Positions 61,235 to 64,000 of a stretch of 64,000 bases of DNA are shown piece after piece. Both the position numbers and the translations under genes were made by a program. Origin of the DNA: an uncultured Roseburia sp. (lineage in GTDB: Bacteria; Bacillota; Clostridia; Lachnospirales; Lachnospiraceae); the NCBI GenBank assembly GCA_900550935.1, contig URUD01000004.1, positions 40,547 through 104,546 on the forward strand. The letters run 5' to 3'. Numbering within the stretch: the first letter of the stretch is position 1; each line of letters begins with the position of its first letter. The notes under the pieces were generated by a model that did no database searches, was not told where the DNA came from, and saw only the letters and a program-made list of their open reading frames with translations.

Positions 61235-61762
61235 TTACTGCTCAAATGCCTTTTGGATACTGTCATAGTGTAAAAAGATGCCCTGACTGCCCAGCTCTTT
61301 TATCTCCTCTGCGGTTGCAAGGTGATATCCCGCAGTCTCTTCTTCCTGCAAATGGATGTCTGCCTCTTCAAATGCACCACAGAACCGGTATACATCAACA
61401 AAATAATTGTCTCCCTCGCCTGGATTTTCTCTGTGATAGGTAAAGAGATATCCACCGTCCCAGTCAGACACATCAAGCCCTGTCTCTTCTTTGATCTCCC
61501 TTAATACGGCATCCTTTGAATCTTCCCCTGCAAGTGCCGCACCTCCGGACACTTCCCACCAGCCCGGTGCCCAGGCTTTTGTCATGACACGCCTGGTGAT
61601 CAGAAACTTTCCATCGTTTCTCTCTACGACTCCAAGTACCGTCAGATGATATTCCCCATCCTTTAAACACCAGTCATTCCGCTTCATTGTGCGACCGGTG
61701 CATTTTTTATCTGCATCATAAATATCCCAGAATTCTACTTTTTCACCCATATCATAAACCAT
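61235..61762 (-). CDS. Nudix hydrolase
   Basis: 175 residues. A complete Nudix box lies at residues 74-96 (Gly74, Glu80, REIKEETG at 88-95), and the N-terminus WDIYDADKKCTGRTM is typical of isopentenyl-diphosphate-isomerase-like Nudix proteins. The substrate is a nucleoside diphosphate or related compound. The first ATG is very close to GGAAAGG, so the start could be four codons later. Confidence 0.85.
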   Translation of the reverse strand: MVYDMGEKVEFWDIYDADKKCTGRTMKRNDWCLKDGEYHLTVLGVVERNDGKFLITRRVMTKAWAPGWWEVSGGAALAGEDSKDAVLREIKEETGLDVSDWDGGYLFTYHRENPGEGDNYFVDVYRFCGAFEEADIHLQEEETAGYHLATAEEIKELGSQGIFLHYDSIQKAFEQ

Positions 61763-61799
61763 ACCTTTCCATAATCATAACTTTAAGTCACTCTCTATT

Positions 61800-61828
61800 G
61801 TTATACCAAAAAAATGTTACTTTTGCAA
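61800..61828 (-). promoter_or_regulatory. Sigma-A promoter of Nudix gene
   Basis: TTGCAA, 17 bases, TATAAC on minus, 38 bases before the Nudix start. It faces away from the plus-strand promoter of the HD-GYP gene only 6 bases beyond it. Confidence 0.62.
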
Positions 61829-61834
61829 AAAGTA

Positions 61835-61863
61835 TTGGACGATTACCAAAAAACATGTAAAAT
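61835..61863 (+). promoter_or_regulatory. Sigma-A promoter of HD-GYP gene
   Basis: TTGGAC, 17 bases, TAAAAT on plus, 41 bases before the TTG start. Its -35 is nearly back to back with the divergent Nudix promoter. Confidence 0.65.
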
Positions 61864-61904
61864 AGTACTAGATTTTATCGTATTTTTATCTGGGAGGGAT
61901 TTGA

Positions 61905-63002
61905 TTGGTTCGCAGAAAATACATGAGAACAAGACAATTAAAACCGGGAATGAAGATCGACCATGCCGTGGTAGACCGTCTTGGCCGCAATCTGATACAG
62001 CGCGGTTCTGTTTTGGATGCTTATATCATCGATTCTCTGCTCAAGCTTGGCGTTATGAGCGTCTATATCCAGGACGGAGAATACGAACCGGAGGAAGAGG
62101 CAGTTCCGGTATCCACCGCTGCCCAGATTGCCATTGACCGGCTGCGGACAGACGACCGCTCCAAGGTCACTTTATCCGCCAGTGTAAGGAAACGTGTTGC
62201 CGAAGGTATCCAGTTCATCTACAGTCACACGGATGAAAAAGCGCTCGCCGATGCCACCGACAGCATTGCAGATGATCTTCTTGCCAGTATTGAAGCCAAC
62301 AATGCGATCGCGATCGATATCAGCGCTTTAAAAACCAGTGATGAATATACCTTTAAGCACAGTGTTGATGTTGCCACGATCAGCATGATCTTAGCCAAAA
62401 AACAGGAGCTGCCGAAAAACCAGATCCGTGAGATCGGTGTGACTGGTCTCCTGCACGACATTGGAAAGACCAAAATCCCACTGGAAATTTTAAACAAACC
62501 CGGCAGATTAAATGACGAAGAATTTGCCGTTATGAAACAGCATCCTGTCTATGGTTATCAGCTCATCAAAGACCGCGAAGAATTCAGTGCTGCTGTCTCC
62601 CTCGGTGTCTTACAGCATCACGAAAAGATGAACGGACACGGCTATCCACTTGGCTACACCTCCGATAAGATCTGTCCGTATGCCAAGATCCTATCCGTGG
62701 CAGATATCTACGATGCCCTCGTGACCGAACGGCCTTATAAAGCTGCTTTTTCCCAGCGTGATGCCGTTGAAATGCTTATGTCCATGACGGATGAACTGGA
62801 TATGGATGCCATGCAGAGTTTCATGCAGAGCATGATCTTATATCCGGTGGATTCCATTGTCGAATTAAGCAACGGAGAGACTGCAAAAGTGGTCAGAAAC
62901 AGTCCGTTTTATATTTTAAGGCCAACCGTGGTCGGGCTGACCAGCGGCAAGATCTATGATCTGGGTGCCGACTTATCGTGTGCGAACATCATCATCCGGT
63001 AA
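61905..63002 (+). CDS. HD-GYP-domain phosphodiesterase
   Basis: 365 residues. A DUF3391-like N-terminal region precedes the HD-GYP domain. The HD pair is at 184-185 in LLHDIGK and GYP at 246-248 in HHEKMNGHGYP, with metal ligands His152 and HH at 238-239 also present. It should hydrolyse cyclic di-GMP (or a related cyclic dinucleotide) and so affect motility. The start is TTG at 61905, 6 bases after GGGAGGG; the ATG at 61923 has no such site. It is one of the few plus-strand genes. Confidence 0.93.
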   Translation: MVRRKYMRTRQLKPGMKIDHAVVDRLGRNLIQRGSVLDAYIIDSLLKLGVMSVYIQDGEYEPEEEAVPVSTAAQIAIDRLRTDDRSKVTLSASVRKRVAEGIQFIYSHTDEKALADATDSIADDLLASIEANNAIAIDISALKTSDEYTFKHSVDVATISMILAKKQELPKNQIREIGVTGLLHDIGKTKIPLEILNKPGRLNDEEFAVMKQHPVYGYQLIKDREEFSAAVSLGVLQHHEKMNGHGYPLGYTSDKICPYAKILSVADIYDALVTERPYKAAFSQRDAVEMLMSMTDELDMDAMQSFMQSMILYPVDSIVELSNGETAKVVRNSPFYILRPTVVGLTSGKIYDLGADLSCANIIIR

Positions 63003-63051
63003 ATTTTGTATCATACGAAATCACTTACGCGTTTTGCGAATATTTTATGTA

Positions 63052-63096
63052 AAAAAAGACCAGTCACACTGAAATCAGTGCAACTGGTCTTTTTTA
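63052..63096. terminator. Bidirectional terminator between HD-GYP and small ORF
   Basis: AAAAGACCAGT/ACTGGTCTTTT encloses a second stem CACTGA/TCAGTG. Both strands continue with a T run. It serves the HD-GYP gene on plus and the hsp20 transcript on minus. Confidence 0.92.
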
Positions 63097-63100
63097 TGGT

Positions 63101-63223
63101 TTATTCATAGTGCTTCTTGGTCTTGTGATTGTGTGCAGCCTCTTCTGCTGCCTCATGATCTGCCATGTTCACTTTTGCTGCCATCTTTTTCTTTTTCAAT
63201 GGGTGCTTTGGATTCTTATCCAT
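63101..63223 (-). CDS. 40-residue basic protein downstream of hsp20
   Basis: A 40-codon ORF with GGAAGGAAG before its ATG. The product is very polar: a KKKKK stretch interrupted only by position, then MAAKVNMADHEAAEEAAHNH, then KTKKHYE. Most of it looks disordered or helical. It begins 21 bases after the hsp20 stop and ends before a shared terminator, so it is probably co-transcribed under CIRCE control. No family is recognised. Confidence 0.6.
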   Translation of the reverse strand: MDKNPKHPLKKKKMAAKVNMADHEAAEEAAHNHKTKKHYE

Positions 63224-63244
63224 AATAATCGCTTCCTTCCTTTT

Positions 63245-63706
63245 TTATCCCTCTATGGCAATGTATTTATGTGTATCTACCGCAGGTTTTTCTTCCTTCT
63301 TTGGAACAAACAGTTTCAAGATGCCATGCTTGAACTCTGCCTTGATGTCACTCTGTTCTACGGCAGTTCCTACATAAAAGCTTCTTGCGCACGAACCGGC
63401 GTAACGCTCTTTGCGGATATATTTTCCTGTCTTCTTATCCTGCTCATCTTCATCAAGACCTTTGGCTGCCTCAATTGTCAGATAACCATCTTCCAGAGAA
63501 ACTTTTACTTCATCTTTCTTGAAGCCCGGAATATCGACAATCATTTCATATCCGTTGTCCTGCTCCTTGATATCTGTTTTCATCAGGTTGCCTGCACGTC
63601 TGCCATACAGTTTCTTTTCCAGTTTACGTTCTGCTCTGTCGTCATAAAACGGAAGGTCGAACAAATCATCAAATAAATCTTCTCCAAAAATACTAGGCAT
63701 TAACAT
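63245..63706 (-). CDS. hsp18: Small heat-shock protein Hsp20
   Basis: 153 residues. The alpha-crystallin domain covers about residues 45-140, with DIPGFKKDEVKVSLEDGYLTI and the C-terminal GILKLFVPK. It is an ATP-independent chaperone that holds unfolded proteins. AGGAGAG precedes the ATG at 63706. The promoter contains a CIRCE operator, so HrcA should repress it, and a small hairpin lies just upstream of the ribosome site. Confidence 0.95.
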   Translation of the reverse strand: MLMPSIFGEDLFDDLFDLPFYDDRAERKLEKKLYGRRAGNLMKTDIKEQDNGYEMIVDIPGFKKDEVKVSLEDGYLTIEAAKGLDEDEQDKKTGKYIRKERYAGSCARSFYVGTAVEQSDIKAEFKHGILKLFVPKKEEKPAVDTHKYIAIEG

Positions 63707-63732
63707 AAGTCATCTCTCCTTTTCTACTACCC

Positions 63733-63751
63733 GTATCCACTGTGTGGATAC
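63733..63751 (-). other. Hairpin just upstream of the hsp20 ribosome site
   Basis: GTATCCAC-ACA-GTGGATAC on minus, a perfect 8-bp stem in the hsp20 leader, ending about 13 bases before AGGAGAG. It does not cover the ribosome site, so a simple RNA thermometer is not shown, but it could influence mRNA stability. Confidence 0.5.
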
Positions 63752-63853
63752 CTCATGCTTGTTTACCTTGTTTCTTTGGAACCGGGATGTTATGGGGACT
63801 CATAGAACTTTTCGATCTGTTCTCTTTTTGTCCTCCTCCTTTGTTCTGACTAT

Positions 63854-63882
63854 GTTATAGCACCATTTGTTAGCACTGTCAA
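63854..63882 (-). promoter_or_regulatory. Sigma-A promoter of hsp20
   Basis: TTGACA, 17 bases, TATAAC on minus, about 148 bases upstream of the hsp20 start. The -35 box overlaps the CIRCE operator, so HrcA would block RNA polymerase. Confidence 0.8.
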
Positions 63883-63896
63883 TGGTTGAGTGCTAA
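63870..63896. promoter_or_regulatory. CIRCE operator (HrcA binding site)
   Basis: TTAGCACTG-N9-GAGTGCTAA, one mismatch from the CIRCE consensus TTAGCACTC-N9-GAGTGCTAA. It overlaps the -35 of the hsp20 promoter and is the only CIRCE found in the window. Confidence 0.92.
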
Positions 63897-63967
63897 TTTT
63901 CTGTGAACTTTCTGTGAAATATAACTATTTTCTGTGATATTTCCAGTTTTCTTTTCTATTTCAGCCT

Positions 63968-64000
63968 CTATTCTTTTACCCCGCCTAACGTAACACCTGC
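63968..64000 (-). CDS. C-terminal tail of a probable sugar ABC transporter permease
   Basis: The last 10 codons in the window on minus read AGVTLGGVKE and then a TAG stop. This resembles the C-terminus of MalG-type permeases (AGAVKG-like endings). The rest of the gene is outside the window, so the call rests on this short tail and is tentative. Confidence 0.4.
   Translation of the reverse strand, partial: AGVTLGGVKE

Noticed and set aside
61814..62137. Frameshift at the start of the HD-GYP gene
   Set aside because: The overlapping frame is a shadow; the HD-GYP frame is open from a TTG with a good ribosome site and all motifs intact.
1..64000. CRISPR arrays, tRNA or rRNA genes, insertion sequences
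   Set aside because: No regular direct repeats with spacers, no cloverleaf or CCA-ended candidate, no transposase-like product or terminal repeat was seen by eye; a short or diverged copy could be missed.

Overview
The window looks like the chromosome of an anaerobic, motile, spore-forming Lachnospiraceae member, most likely the Roseburia/Agathobacter/Butyrivibrio group. The reasons are moderate GC, Firmicute-type ribosome binding sites, the gene orders cdaA-cdaR-glmM, comFC-yvyF and mbl-flgF-flgG, dipicolinate synthase genes, an A-type flavoprotein, and membrane-anchored GH3/GH2 glycosidases. The genus is an inference. Nearly every gene lies on the minus strand. Only a TSCPD protein, an HD-GYP protein and one candidate ncRNA are on plus. 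I saw no rRNA, tRNA, CRISPR, prophage or intact IS.

Layout: 1-10305 is a surface polysaccharide block with a Wzm/Wzt-type ABC exporter, dTDP-rhamnose synthesis (rfbA, B, C, D), an LTA-synthase-like phosphotransferase and two membrane glycosyltransferase components. It runs without obvious terminators from a block at 10333-15733 that carries HPr, glmM, cdaR, cdaA and two unknown membrane proteins, and that has its own promoter at about 15.8 kb. 15869-17005 holds yvyF and comFC. 17099-22537 holds recD2, the rod genes flgJ-flgG-flgF and an mreB/mbl gene. 23046-28944 is uvrA-acyltransferase-uvrB, with the acyltransferase between the two repair genes. 29037-40194 is a glycosidase region: GH3, GtrA-like, GH2, a small membrane protein, a domain-permuted membrane GH3, and an AgrC/LytTR-type two-component system. 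40217-48112 holds a flavodiiron protein, secA, a TSCPD protein, dpaB-dpaA and aspartokinase. 48228-50977 holds a LysM protein, a Cys-cluster protein and an esterase. 51117-55096 is metQ-metI-metN with a Met-rich leader peptide and a LysR regulator. 55109-61762 holds two YitT proteins, pdxST, a zinc-ribbon protein, a PHP phosphatase, a membrane protein and a Nudix hydrolase. 61905-64000 holds HD-GYP, a 40-residue ORF, CIRCE-controlled hsp20 and the tail of a probable sugar ABC permease.

The most interesting elements are regulatory. First, metNIQ has a complete peptide-type transcription attenuator: a 38-codon leader with eight Met and two Cys codons, a 15-bp terminator stem, and a leader segment able to form a 10-bp antiterminator. 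A LysR-type palindrome, resembling the streptococcal MET-box, is centred near -66 of the same promoter. Second, a 365-nt plus-strand transcript unit between aspartokinase and dpaA has a near-consensus promoter, a strong terminator, no real ORF, and six or seven spaced AGU(U)CC motifs, which suggests a C-rich-motif regulatory RNA. Third, a 1045-residue membrane-anchored GH3 has its catalytic domains in reversed order and sits next to a LytTR system with a matching operator. Promoters of alternative type (sigma-28-like before flgF, sigma-K-like before dpaA) and a CIRCE operator before hsp20 are also readable.
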